Shown piece after piece: positions 8,093 to 15,348 of a stretch of DNA of 22,116 nucleotides. The notes under the pieces were generated by a model. It saw only the letters and a program-made list of their open reading frames with translations. It had not been told where the DNA came from and did no database searches. A program made the position numbers and the translations under genes. The first letter of the stretch is position 1, and each line of letters begins with the position of its first letter. Source of the stretch: UBA5109 sp038148435 (GTDB lineage: Bacteria; Pseudomonadota; Gammaproteobacteria; Pseudomonadales; Pseudohongiellaceae); assembly GCA_038148435.1 (NCBI GenBank), contig JAYQVM010000018.1, positions 1 to 22,116 on the forward strand, read 5' to 3'.

Positions 8093-8994
8093 AAACACTG
8101 TTGAAGATGACGGGTTTTATATGCCTACTTTACCTAGTGAGTTGGCAGGCTATGGCACAAATTGGTATTCGCCAGATTCATCAGGAACGCTCACTGTATC
8201 GAAATATTATCGTGACTGAAGACAGTACCCGCCGTTGTATGCGTTTCACAATTACCCGACGCACCGGCCAAAATCAGAGCTGCCGTTTCCTGCAAAATCC
8301 CCAACATCTGGTTTTTCCCTATGCCAAGATGACACTCAGCAGTTTACTAGTGCAGGATAATCCACAGAAAATTTTAATCATCGGCCTTGGTGGTGGGACC
8401 CTTCCAGCGGTCTACAGCCACCTTTTCCCACAGGCAGACATCGTCATTTCCGAGATCGATGAAGCAGTCCTGCGTGTTGCTGAAGATTACTTCAACTTTG
8501 AAGAAACTGACAGGATCAAAGTGGATATCGGTGACGCTCGGGTCTATATCAAACGTGCCAGCTTGCGCGGCGAAAAATTTGATCTGGTCATCGTTGATGC
8601 GTTTAATGGAGAGTACATTCCCGAGCATCTGATGACGCAGGAATTTTTACAGGAAGTGCAGCAGCTTCTAACGGCAACCGGCATGGTGGTTGCCAATACT
8701 TTTTCCAGCAGCCGGCTATATGATGCGGAATCCCAGACCTACCGGAATGTGTTCGGTGAAATCATCAACCTGCGTATGCCTAATACAGGTAACCGGATCA
8801 TCATCGCCTCGGCTGAAGCTCTACCCTCTCCCAACACCCTGGCGCAACGTGCCGCTCAGTGGGCGCTTCGACTGGAGTACTTCAATAGGGACGTAAAGGA
8901 TTTTGTGCCTCACATGAGTACTGCGGTTGCGTGGAATACCCGTGTGAGGCACTTAACGGATCAGTATTCTCCCGCCAACCTTCTTAATAATTAG
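8089..8994 (+). CDS. Spermidine-synthase-like SAM-fold protein with N-terminal signal sequence
   Basis: The protein is 301 residues. Residues ~1-23 look like a signal peptide or anchor (basic MKTLLK, hydrophobic core, then AMA before QIGIRQ). From ~35 it has the spermidine-synthase fold: SLYRNIIVTED strand pattern, glycine-rich SAM-type loop GLGGGT (99-104), acidic SEID (121-124), GDARVY (148-153) and VIVDAFN (168-173). The aminopropyltransferase features DSTDPxGP and YHEM are not conserved (VIVDAFNGEY and FPYAKM instead), so true spermidine synthesis is doubtful. It is translationally coupled to the membrane half upstream, so the two probably form one complex. Where the catalytic-like domain sits is unclear: the charge pattern suggests export, yet SAM is cytosolic. 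speE is not assigned for this reason. Confidence 0.75.
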   Translation: MKTLLKMTGFICLLYLVSWQAMAQIGIRQIHQERSLYRNIIVTEDSTRRCMRFTITRRTGQNQSCRFLQNPQHLVFPYAKMTLSSLLVQDNPQKILIIGLGGGTLPAVYSHLFPQADIVISEIDEAVLRVAEDYFNFEETDRIKVDIGDARVYIKRASLRGEKFDLVIVDAFNGEYIPEHLMTQEFLQEVQQLLTATGMVVANTFSSSRLYDAESQTYRNVFGEIINLRMPNTGNRIIIASAEALPSPNTLAQRAAQWALRLEYFNRDVKDFVPHMSTAVAWNTRVRHLTDQYSPANLLNN

Positions 8995-9316
8995 TGTGAC
9001 GCCTGCCATGGTAAGTGCCTGGAAATATCATCCTGAGGCCTAAAAGTTTAGAAAAAAACGCTGTGAAATCTATTCATATTTAAATGGCTTGTCGCTAAAC
9101 AGGAAGGCTTTAAATTCTTTGTAGAAAGACAAGTCCCTGCGACGAATCTATTGCCGCTATAGCTTACTTTTCTCTTAATCGTTGTTAAGAATGACGATAG
9201 ATTCAAGTTTCGAATTATTGCAGATATCGACTCTCTGATTATAAAAGTCTAAGTTTCGAACTTTTCATTCAGTTCATTTATCGATATATGGTATCTCCAT
9301 GCTATTGGAAACTTCT
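8995..9316. other. AT-rich intergenic region without a supported gene
   Basis: The space between two convergent units (end of the spermidine-synthase-like pair and end of the cyclotransferase gene). It contains a 10-bp direct repeat AAGTTTCGAA (9205-9214 and 9251-9260). A nested pair of inverted repeats is also present: outer GAATCTAT/ATAGATTC (9144-9151/9197-9204), inner TCTTAA/TTAAGA (9173-9178/9185-9190, 6-base loop). No T-run follows the inner hairpin, so it is not a standard terminator. A plus-strand frame is open except for one TAG over 9066-9251, too short to claim as a decayed gene. Confidence 0.5.
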
Positions 9317-9751
9317 CTAATAATCTGTTTTAGCTCTCAGGTTAGTGCATTTTTGGCTCAGATGTTGCAACCAGCATCCGCTCTCTATGAAGTCTGATTC
9401 TTCAACAGGCCGGTTATACATATATACCCAGGCAGTTTGGCCACTCGCATCTGATCCTACTCTTTGTCGAAGATAAACTGAAGCAGCTGCATTCTCCTCC
9501 AGATAATCCTCAAATGCATCAAGTATCTCAAGCGTCTCCTGCCCTTTTATAGCATACATTTCAGCTCGTACTGCATCCTCTTTTTGCCTAGCAGGTAGCA
9601 GGGCTGGATATTCACCCAAATCATACAAACGTCCAGGAATGCTGCATGGACCAAGTAATTTAAGCTGCTCATTTATACCCAGTCGTGAAAGTGTATTGAA
9701 AGCAGACATCAATGATCCATAAAAAATAATTCTGTTAGTCTTTTCACGCAT
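9317..9751 (-). CDS. Gamma-glutamylcyclotransferase-like (AIG2/GGCT fold) protein
   Basis: The protein is 144 residues. It has the substrate-loop motif YGSL at residues 11-14, an LGPCSIPGRLYDLGEYPALLP strand region, and a conserved acidic residue E81 in LDAFEDY that fits the catalytic glutamate of the family. Known members release 5-oxoproline from gamma-glutamyl compounds or open gamma-glutamylamine bonds in the cytoplasm. The exact substrate cannot be read from the sequence. It starts 33 bases after the stop of the M13 peptidase on the same strand, so the two are likely cotranscribed. A start ATG 9751 is used; AAGG lies only 2 bases upstream, an unusually tight spacing. Confidence 0.8.
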   Translation of the reverse strand: MREKTNRIIFYGSLMSAFNTLSRLGINEQLKLLGPCSIPGRLYDLGEYPALLPARQKEDAVRAEMYAIKGQETLEILDAFEDYLEENAAASVYLRQRVGSDASGQTAWVYMYNRPVEESDFIESGCWLQHLSQKCTNLRAKTDY

Positions 9752-9784
9752 AGCCTTACTGAAATTAACTCGCTCTTTTACAGT

Positions 9785-11860
9785 TTACCAGATTTTGACG
9801 CGTTGCTCGGGCGGCAGGTAGAGGATAGCATCTGGTTGAATATCGAAAGCTAGGTACCAGGCATCAATATTTCTGACGATGCCGTTGGTGCGTGCCTCAC
9901 TGTGAGAATGCGGATCGGAGGTAATACGGACTTCCAGGTTTTCATCCCGGTACAAACGTCGCCAGACCTGCGCCCAGCCCATGAAAAAACGCTGGTCACC
10001 GCTGAACCCATCGATTACCGGCGCTTCCTCGCCGTTCAGGGATAGCTGGTAGGCTTTATAGGCCATCGCCAGTCCGCTGAGATCGCCAATATTTTCTCCC
10101 AGGGTAAATGCGCCATTGAGATACCTTTCAGGCAGCACTTCAAACTGATTGAACTGTTCAACCAGAGCGTCGGAACGGGCAGAAAAAGCAGCGGCGTCCT
10201 CTTCAGTCCACCAGTCATGCAGCATACCATCACCATCTGATTTGCGACCCTGATCGTCAAAGCCGTGGCTGAATTCATGGCCGATAACCGCTCCTATCCC
10301 GCCATAGTTGACGGCATCATCAGCTGTCACGTTGAAAAAAGGCGCTTGTAGAATAGCTGCCGGAAATACTACTTCATTCATACTTGGGTTGTAGTATGCA
10401 TTGACAGTGTAGGGAGTCATGTACCATTCGCCACGATCAATCGGCTGGCCCAGTTTGCTGACTTCACGGTTATGCTCGAGGCGTCTGGAGCGCATGACAT
10501 TCCCGACCAGGTCGTTTTCCATGACATCCAGCCCAGAATAGTCCTTCCAGGTTTCGGGATAGCCGATCTTGGCAGTAAACTTGGCCAGTTTGTCCTGTGC
10601 ATGCTGCTTGGTTACATCCGTCATCCAGTCCAGCTCATCGATGCCTTGCTGAAAGGCCAAACGTAAATTGTTGATCAGTCCATCCATGCGCTGCTTGGCA
10701 GCTTCCTGAAAATATCTTTCGACATATAATTTGCCCACCATTTCACCCAGAGCAGCGTCAACCGTATCAACACCTCGCTTCCAGCGGGGGCGGTTTTCTT
10801 CCAGCCCATTGATGACCCCGCCCTCAAAGGCAAATTTGGCATCAACGAAGTCCTGGCTGAGATACTCCGCAAAAGCATTTACCAGTTTAAATCGCGTGTA
10901 ATGTTTCCATTGGGCGAGGCTGACTTCAGACCAGATGCTGGAAAAATCTTCGAAGAAGCTGGGCTGCCGGATGATATATTCATCAGTGAAGATTCCCAGT
11001 CCCTGCATGGCTGATGACCAGTTCAGTGCCGGCGACAAGGTCTGTAATTCTTCGAGCGTCATTTTGTTATAGGTAAGTTCACGCTGACGGTTTTGAACGC
11101 GATCCCAGTGCGCTTGCGCAAGGCGGTTTTCAATCTGCATGACAGCATCAGCAACAGCCAAACCGTCGCTGTCGCCGGCCAGGCTGATGAGCTGGGCAAT
11201 ATAAGCAGAATAGGCCTGGCGTGCCTGCTGATAGGTTTCATCATCTGTCTGTAAATACCAGTCTCGGTCAGGCAAACCAAGTCCTGACTGAGAAACGTAG
11301 GGAGAATACTGATCGGTTTGTCGAACATCGACATCAATATAAAAACCGAAGGGCATCTGGACCCCGATGTAGTTCAGAGAGCTCATACTTTCGAGCATCT
11401 CCTGTTTGCTGCTGACAGCATCCAGCTCCGTCAGTAAATCACGCAGGGGATTAATACCCAGACGATTAACCAGCTCTTCATTCATGAAACTGTCAAAAAA
11501 ATCACCGACTTTCTGGCTATCCGAGCCGATTGATGCATCTTCGGCTGCAGCTTCCTCGATGATGCTTCGCAGATTGAGTTCAGCATCATCTGCCAGCACG
11601 GTAAAGGAACCATAGTTGGATTTATCTGCAGGGAGTACGGTGTTCTGCAACCACATGCCATTGACATAGCGATAGAAATCATCGCCCGGGGAAAGAGTCT
11701 CATCCATATAAGCCTTATCCAGACCAGATCCCAGTACCGAAACTTGAACTAAATCTTCTGCAGTGGACATAGTTGTGACTGCACTGTCCTCTGCTGCCGG
11801 GGTACACGACAGCAAAAAAAACATGGCGATAAAAAGAGTATAAGGAATCTGACGGATCAT
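9785..11860 (-). CDS. M13 family zinc metallopeptidase, predicted lipoprotein (PepO/neprilysin-like)
   Basis: The protein is 691 residues, normal for M13. A lipoprotein signal (lipobox LLSC at residues ~16-19, then TPAAEDS) predicts envelope anchoring. The N-terminal M13 domain begins at DDFYRYVNGMW. The catalytic domain has NAYYNPSMNEVVFPAAI, the zinc site HEFSH (H528, E529, H532), the third ligand E589 in ENIGD, and the closing RVKIW that forms the S1' part of the fold. The family cleaves oligopeptides; substrate unknown here. The start ATG 11860 has a strong GGAGG eight bases upstream and a good promoter. The gene is intact and leads the two-gene unit with the cyclotransferase. Symbol pepO is plausible but not assigned. 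Confidence 0.93.
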   Translation of the reverse strand: MIRQIPYTLFIAMFFLLSCTPAAEDSAVTTMSTAEDLVQVSVLGSGLDKAYMDETLSPGDDFYRYVNGMWLQNTVLPADKSNYGSFTVLADDAELNLRSIIEEAAAEDASIGSDSQKVGDFFDSFMNEELVNRLGINPLRDLLTELDAVSSKQEMLESMSSLNYIGVQMPFGFYIDVDVRQTDQYSPYVSQSGLGLPDRDWYLQTDDETYQQARQAYSAYIAQLISLAGDSDGLAVADAVMQIENRLAQAHWDRVQNRQRELTYNKMTLEELQTLSPALNWSSAMQGLGIFTDEYIIRQPSFFEDFSSIWSEVSLAQWKHYTRFKLVNAFAEYLSQDFVDAKFAFEGGVINGLEENRPRWKRGVDTVDAALGEMVGKLYVERYFQEAAKQRMDGLINNLRLAFQQGIDELDWMTDVTKQHAQDKLAKFTAKIGYPETWKDYSGLDVMENDLVGNVMRSRRLEHNREVSKLGQPIDRGEWYMTPYTVNAYYNPSMNEVVFPAAILQAPFFNVTADDAVNYGGIGAVIGHEFSHGFDDQGRKSDGDGMLHDWWTEEDAAAFSARSDALVEQFNQFEVLPERYLNGAFTLGENIGDLSGLAMAYKAYQLSLNGEEAPVIDGFSGDQRFFMGWAQVWRRLYRDENLEVRITSDPHSHSEARTNGIVRNIDAWYLAFDIQPDAILYLPPEQRVKIW

Positions 11861-11868
11861 CGTTCTTG

Positions 11869-11873
11869 CCTCC
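11869..11873 (-). promoter_or_regulatory. Strong Shine-Dalgarno of the M13 peptidase
   Basis: GGAGG on the minus strand lies eight bases before ATG 11860. It fixes this start and is one of the best ribosome-binding sites in the window. Confidence 0.7.
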
Positions 11874-11894
11874 AGAGTTGCATGTGGCTCAGCC

Positions 11895-11924
11895 AGTATA
11901 AAACGCCTGTTCGACAGACATCAA
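11895..11924 (-). promoter_or_regulatory. Candidate sigma70 promoter of the M13 peptidase unit
   Basis: On the minus strand, TTGATG (11924-11919) and TATACT (11900-11895) are 18 bases apart. Transcription would start near 11888, giving a ~28-base leader that holds the GGAGG. A short CTGT-CGA-ACAG inverted repeat lies inside the spacer (about 11907-11917) and could be an operator, though it is short enough to be chance. Confidence 0.5.
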
Positions 11925-11967
11925 TTGCCCCGGCTGTTCTGGACCCTGAGGGCTATACAGGAAGGGC

Positions 11968-12516
11968 CTAGCGGCCGGTCTTAATGAAGTGTTCGCGATA
12001 GTAGCGCAACTCATCAATGGAATCGCGGATATCTTCAAGGGCCAGATGAGCGCTTTGCTTTTTCAAGCCGTTCATCAATTCGGGACGCCAGCGCTTGGCC
12101 AACTCCTTGAGTGAGCTGACATCAAGATTACGGTAATGAAAAAATGATTCCAGCTCAGGCATGTAACGCGCCAGAAATCGACGATCCTGACAAATGCTGT
12201 TACCACACATGGGCGATGAGCCTCTTTCGCAATACTGGGAAAGAAATTGCAAGGTGAGCTGCTCGGCCTCGCTTTCCCCGACAGGGCTTACCTTGACGCG
12301 TTTCAGCAGACCGGACGAACCATGATGCTCCTTATTCCAGTCATCCATTTCAGCCAGTATCGCATCCGACTGATGAATCGCCAGGACAGGTCCTTCAGCA
12401 AGCACCTGCAAATCACTGTTTGTGACAATCGTGGCAATTTCAATGATGCGGTCTGACTCGGGTATCAGGCCAGTCATTTCCAGGTCAATCCAGATCAGGT
12501 GCTGTCTTTTATCCAT
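11968..12516 (-). CDS. orn: Oligoribonuclease
   Basis: Orn is a DEDDh-type 3'-5' exonuclease that degrades 2-5 nucleotide RNAs, including pGpG from cyclic-di-GMP breakdown. The protein is 182 residues, typical size. The DEDD residues are visible: D11 and E13 in WIDLEMTG, D in NSICQDRRFL, and H plus D in HLALEDIRDSIDELRYY. The frame is open upstream to 12693, but that part is cysteine-rich low-quality sequence overlapping rsgA and the repeat region, and Orn proteins start right before the WIDLEMTGL block, so ATG 12516 is used. No Shine-Dalgarno is visible. Divergent from rsgA. Confidence 0.95.
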   Translation of the reverse strand: MDKRQHLIWIDLEMTGLIPESDRIIEIATIVTNSDLQVLAEGPVLAIHQSDAILAEMDDWNKEHHGSSGLLKRVKVSPVGESEAEQLTLQFLSQYCERGSSPMCGNSICQDRRFLARYMPELESFFHYRNLDVSSLKELAKRWRPELMNGLKKQSAHLALEDIRDSIDELRYYREHFIKTGR

Positions 12517-12522
12517 TGGGGA

Positions 12523-12531
12523 ATTGTAACA
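12523..12531 (-). promoter_or_regulatory. Candidate extended -10 promoter of orn
   Basis: TGTTACAAT reads on the minus strand from 12531 to 12523: a TGn extension followed by TACAAT, 5 of 6 to the -10 consensus. Transcription is predicted at about 12516, the A of the orn ATG, so the mRNA may be leaderless, in line with the missing Shine-Dalgarno. No convincing -35 is present. The element overlaps the first CAAAGGC heptamer. Confidence 0.4.
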
Positions 12532-12560
12532 AAGGCAAGCGCAAAGGCGGTAGCAAAGGC
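12530..12560 (+). repeat. Three CAAAGGC heptamers with an exact 12-bp period
   Basis: CAAAGGC begins at 12530, 12542 and 12554 with unlike spacers (AAGCG and GGTAG). The array fills the gap between the divergent orn and rsgA promoters: it overlaps the extended -10 of orn and ends 14 bases before the candidate rsgA -10. This placement fits an operator for a DNA-binding protein, but no regulator can be named. Confidence 0.6.
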
Positions 12561-12573
12561 AGGGCTTACTTAG

Positions 12574-12579
12574 TATTCT
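12574..12579 (+). promoter_or_regulatory. Weak candidate -10 of rsgA
   Basis: TATTCT, 4 of 6 to consensus, would start transcription near 12586, about 20 bases before ATG 12607. No -35 match is seen; the corresponding place is occupied by the third heptamer repeat. Confidence 0.25.
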
Positions 12580-12606
12580 GTCTGAAAAAACCAGCAAGCC
12601 CTTTGA

Positions 12607-13650
12607 ATGAAAAAGAAACATCTCAATCGCCATCAACTTTGGCGTATCAAGAAAATTCAGCAAGACTATGCTTCCAGAGCTGAAAAAAAACATGCGTCTG
12701 CAGCCGATGAGGTGGCTAGTGAACAGCTTGAACCGGCAGAACAGGGCCTGGTCATTTCACATTTTGGCCAGCAACTGGACATAGAAGCGCTGCAGGGTGA
12801 GCACGCAGAAGAGATTTTTCGCTGCCACCAGCGCAGCAACCTCGATGCCCTGGTTGCTGGTGATCATGTCATCTGGCAACAGGGACCTGAGACCGGCGTA
12901 GTGGTTGCCAATCTGCCCAGGAGCTCACTGTTACAACGGCCCAATAGCTTCGGTGAACTGAAACCCGTGGCAGCCAACATAGACCAGATGATCATCGTCT
13001 TCGCGCCCTATCCCCAGGCTTTCTCCAATCTGATTGACCGTTATCTGGTCGCTGCTCTGAACAGTCAACTTAGCCCCTTGATTGTGCTTAATAAGGCTGA
13101 CCTGTTAAACCCTGACAATGCCGGTGAGCTTGCTGCCATACTGGCAATCTATGAAAACATTGGCTATGACACCCTGCAAGTATCTAGCAAATCAGGTGAA
13201 GGCATCGAAAATCTGAAGCAGTACCTGCAGGGGAAAACCAGTATTTTTGTTGGCCAGTCAGGTGTTGGCAAATCTGCCCTGATCAATGCGCTTTTGCCAG
13301 GGGTCAACACCCTGGAAGGTACATTGAGCGAAGGCTTTGACAAGGGTCGTCATACCACCACCTCCGCCCGTCTCTTTCATTTCCCGGATGGTGGCGACCT
13401 GATTGATTCTCCAGGTATCCGTAAATTTGGCATGTGGCATATGAGTCAGCAGGAGGTTTTCCAGGGTTTCATTGAATTTCAAGCCTATGCCGGACAATGC
13501 AAGTTTCGGGATTGCAAACATCAGCAGGAACCCGGCTGCGCTCTCATTGAAGCGCTGGAAGCAGGTCGCATCCAGCGGGAACGCTTGGAAAGTTATCAAC
13601 ATATTTTGCAATCCCTTGATGAATCACATAACTTTAAGTCCCCGAATTAA
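12607..13650 (+). CDS. rsgA: Ribosome small-subunit-dependent GTPase A
   Basis: RsgA is a circularly permuted GTPase that acts late in 30S subunit assembly. The protein is 347 residues. A basic N-terminal tail (KKKHLNRHQLWRIKKIQ) leads to an OB domain, then the permuted G motifs in the order NKAD (162-165), GQSGVGKS (216-223) and DSPG (267-270), then a C-terminal zinc site (C298, C303, H305, C311). The switch segment GRHTTTSARL is present. Start ATG 12607 fits the usual MKKKxL-type N-terminus. Followed at once by rhdA and then psd, likely one operon. Very secure. Confidence 0.96.
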   Translation: MKKKHLNRHQLWRIKKIQQDYASRAEKKHASAADEVASEQLEPAEQGLVISHFGQQLDIEALQGEHAEEIFRCHQRSNLDALVAGDHVIWQQGPETGVVVANLPRSSLLQRPNSFGELKPVAANIDQMIIVFAPYPQAFSNLIDRYLVAALNSQLSPLIVLNKADLLNPDNAGELAAILAIYENIGYDTLQVSSKSGEGIENLKQYLQGKTSIFVGQSGVGKSALINALLPGVNTLEGTLSEGFDKGRHTTTSARLFHFPDGGDLIDSPGIRKFGMWHMSQQEVFQGFIEFQAYAGQCKFRDCKHQQEPGCALIEALEAGRIQRERLESYQHILQSLDESHNFKSPN

Positions 13651-13662
13651 TTGAATAAGCTT

Positions 13663-14481
13663 ATGCCTGCTCTGAACCTGGAACTCATTATTGAAGCCGA
13701 TGATCTGGAAGCCTTGCTGGGCAGTCCGGAACTGCTGCTTGTCGATGTGAGCCAAGCACAAACCTACCAGCAATTTCATGTGCCCGGCGCTGTGCAAGTC
13801 ACACCTGCCGAGCTGATCAGCGGCATTCCTCCGGCTACTGGCAAACTACCAAGCCTGGAACAGCTGACTGAACTGTTTTCCAGAATCGGCTACAGCCCTG
13901 ACAGACATATCGTGGTCTATGATGATGAGGGCGGCGGCTGGGCCGGGCGTTTCATCTGGACCCTGGACGTCATAGGCCATAAACACTATTCCTATCTCAA
14001 TGGTGGCATCCACGTGTGGATGCGGGAGGGACACCCTGTCAGCGCAGAGCCAGCACAGGTTCATGAGAGCGAGGTCAACCTGAGTATCGACCATACCCCT
14101 ATCGCCACGCTAGAACAGGTCAAAGACTCCATTGAAAATGCGCACATAAAAATTTGGGATGCCCGCTCATCCGATGAGTACGCCGGCTCAAAAGTGACTG
14201 CCCAACGCAACGGTCATATCCCCGGAGCCATCAACCTTGACTGGCTGCAGACAATCGATCGGGAAAATAATTTTCGTATCTTTCCCCTGGATTTCGTTGA
14301 GGAAAAACTTCACATGCTTGGTATCAACCCGGGCGACAAAATCATTACGCACTGCCATACGCATCATCGCTCGGGCCTTACCTATCTGATAGCAAAGGCA
14401 CTTAAATACCCGGTAAAAGCCTATGATGGCTCATGGTCTGAATGGGGCAACTTACCCGACACGCCTATTGAGCGGAGCTGA
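13663..14481 (+). CDS. rhdA: RhdA-type thiosulfate/3-mercaptopyruvate sulfurtransferase
   Basis: A tandem-rhodanese enzyme that moves sulfane sulfur from a donor to a thiophilic acceptor such as cyanide, via a cysteine persulfide. The protein is 272 residues from ATG 13663. The N-terminal rhodanese domain (~1-135) is non-catalytic, with VYDDEGGGWAGRFIWTL. The C-terminal domain (~145-272) carries the active-site loop ITHCHTHHRSGLTYL with C231. The loop CxTHHRS is characteristic of Azotobacter/Pseudomonas RhdA, whose catalytic cysteine is C230 in a 271-residue protein; this supports ATG 13663 over the in-frame TTG at 13651, which directly follows the rsgA stop. The loop has H where RhdA has Q. 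It lies between rsgA and psd. Physiological acceptor unknown. Confidence 0.9.
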   Translation: MPALNLELIIEADDLEALLGSPELLLVDVSQAQTYQQFHVPGAVQVTPAELISGIPPATGKLPSLEQLTELFSRIGYSPDRHIVVYDDEGGGWAGRFIWTLDVIGHKHYSYLNGGIHVWMREGHPVSAEPAQVHESEVNLSIDHTPIATLEQVKDSIENAHIKIWDARSSDEYAGSKVTAQRNGHIPGAINLDWLQTIDRENNFRIFPLDFVEEKLHMLGINPGDKIITHCHTHHRSGLTYLIAKALKYPVKAYDGSWSEWGNLPDTPIERS

Positions 14482-14490
14482 AGCTCTCAC

Positions 14491-15348
14491 ATGAAAAAGT
14501 TGTTTCTGGTTTTTCAACATTGCATTCCTCAGCACCTTTTATCGCGATTGCTCGGCAGACTGGCAGAATCCAGATTGCCTTTTTTGAAAAACTTTTTAAT
14601 CCGAAACTTTATTCGCCATTACCAAGTAAACATGTCTGAGGCTCGGCGCCAAACAGCAGCAGAATATAGCTGCTTTAATGATTTTTTTACCCGGCAGCTA
14701 CAGGCAGAGGTGCGTCCCTTGGCAAGTGCGGCAGATGTCATTCTCTCGCCAGTAGACGGGACTGTGAGTGCAATTGGCAATATAGATGAAGAACGAATTT
14801 TTCAGGCCAAGGGAAAATCTTTCAGTCTGCAGGCACTGCTGGCTGAGGATGCAGATCTGATTTCACGTTACAGAGGCGGAAAATTCGCCACCCTGTATCT
14901 CTCCCCCCGCGATTATCACCGTATCCACATGCCGACAAACGGCAAACTGGAAAAAATGATTTATGTGCCAGGCAAACTGTTTTCGGTCAATCAGACCACT
15001 GCAGAAGGCATCGACAATCTGTTCGCCCGAAATGAACGTGCCATTTGTCATTTCCAGACTGAACAGGGCCCCTTAAGCCTTATTCTGGTCGGCGCACTGA
15101 TTGTTGCCGGCATCGAAACTGTCTGGGCAGGGTCGGTGGCACCGGGACAATCCCTGCATACTGAAACCTATCAGGAGCAGCCAGCTATCCAGCTGGCTCG
15201 TGGTGAGGAAATGGGTTTGTTCAAGCTGGGTTCAACAGTGATACTTCTGTTTCCGGCGCAGCAGATGCGCTGGGACGCAGAACTGGGTGTTGGCTCAACT
15301 ATCCGCATGGGCCAGTCCATTGGCCGCTATGATAGTAATGACAACTAG
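14491..15348 (+). CDS. psd: Phosphatidylserine decarboxylase proenzyme
   Basis: Psd decarboxylates phosphatidylserine to phosphatidylethanolamine at the inner membrane. The protein is 285 residues, near the usual length. The proenzyme self-cleaves in the LGST motif (L246-T249) between G247 and S248, the serine becoming the pyruvoyl group. The charge-relay residues D89 in SPVDGT and H146 in YHRIHMP are present. The start ATG 14491 is 9 bases after rhdA. The final codons overlap the convergent epmA: the palindrome CTAG at 15345-15348 gives a TAG stop on both strands. Secure. Confidence 0.96.
   Translation: MKKLFLVFQHCIPQHLLSRLLGRLAESRLPFLKNFLIRNFIRHYQVNMSEARRQTAAEYSCFNDFFTRQLQAEVRPLASAADVILSPVDGTVSAIGNIDEERIFQAKGKSFSLQALLAEDADLISRYRGGKFATLYLSPRDYHRIHMPTNGKLEKMIYVPGKLFSVNQTTAEGIDNLFARNERAICHFQTEQGPLSLILVGALIVAGIETVWAGSVAPGQSLHTETYQEQPAIQLARGEEMGLFKLGSTVILLFPAQQMRWDAELGVGSTIRMGQSIGRYDSNDN

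Noticed and set aside
8947..9020. Perfect 9-bp inverted repeat AGGCACTTA/TAAGTGCCT around the stop of the SAM-fold gene
   Set aside because: Loop of 56 bases and no T-run; a few such matches are expected by chance in a window this size.
9066..9251. Possible decayed coding frame (KWLVAKQEGFKFFVERQ, then VVKNDDRFKFRIIADID) broken by one TAG
   Set aside because: Only two ~30-codon open stretches, with no start, ribosome-binding site or promoter; compatible with chance in AT-rich DNA.
12517..12693. N-terminal extension of orn upstream of ATG 12516
   Set aside because: The extra residues are a by-product of the CAAAGGC repeats and the antisense of rsgA; Orn proteins begin at the WIDLEMTGL block.
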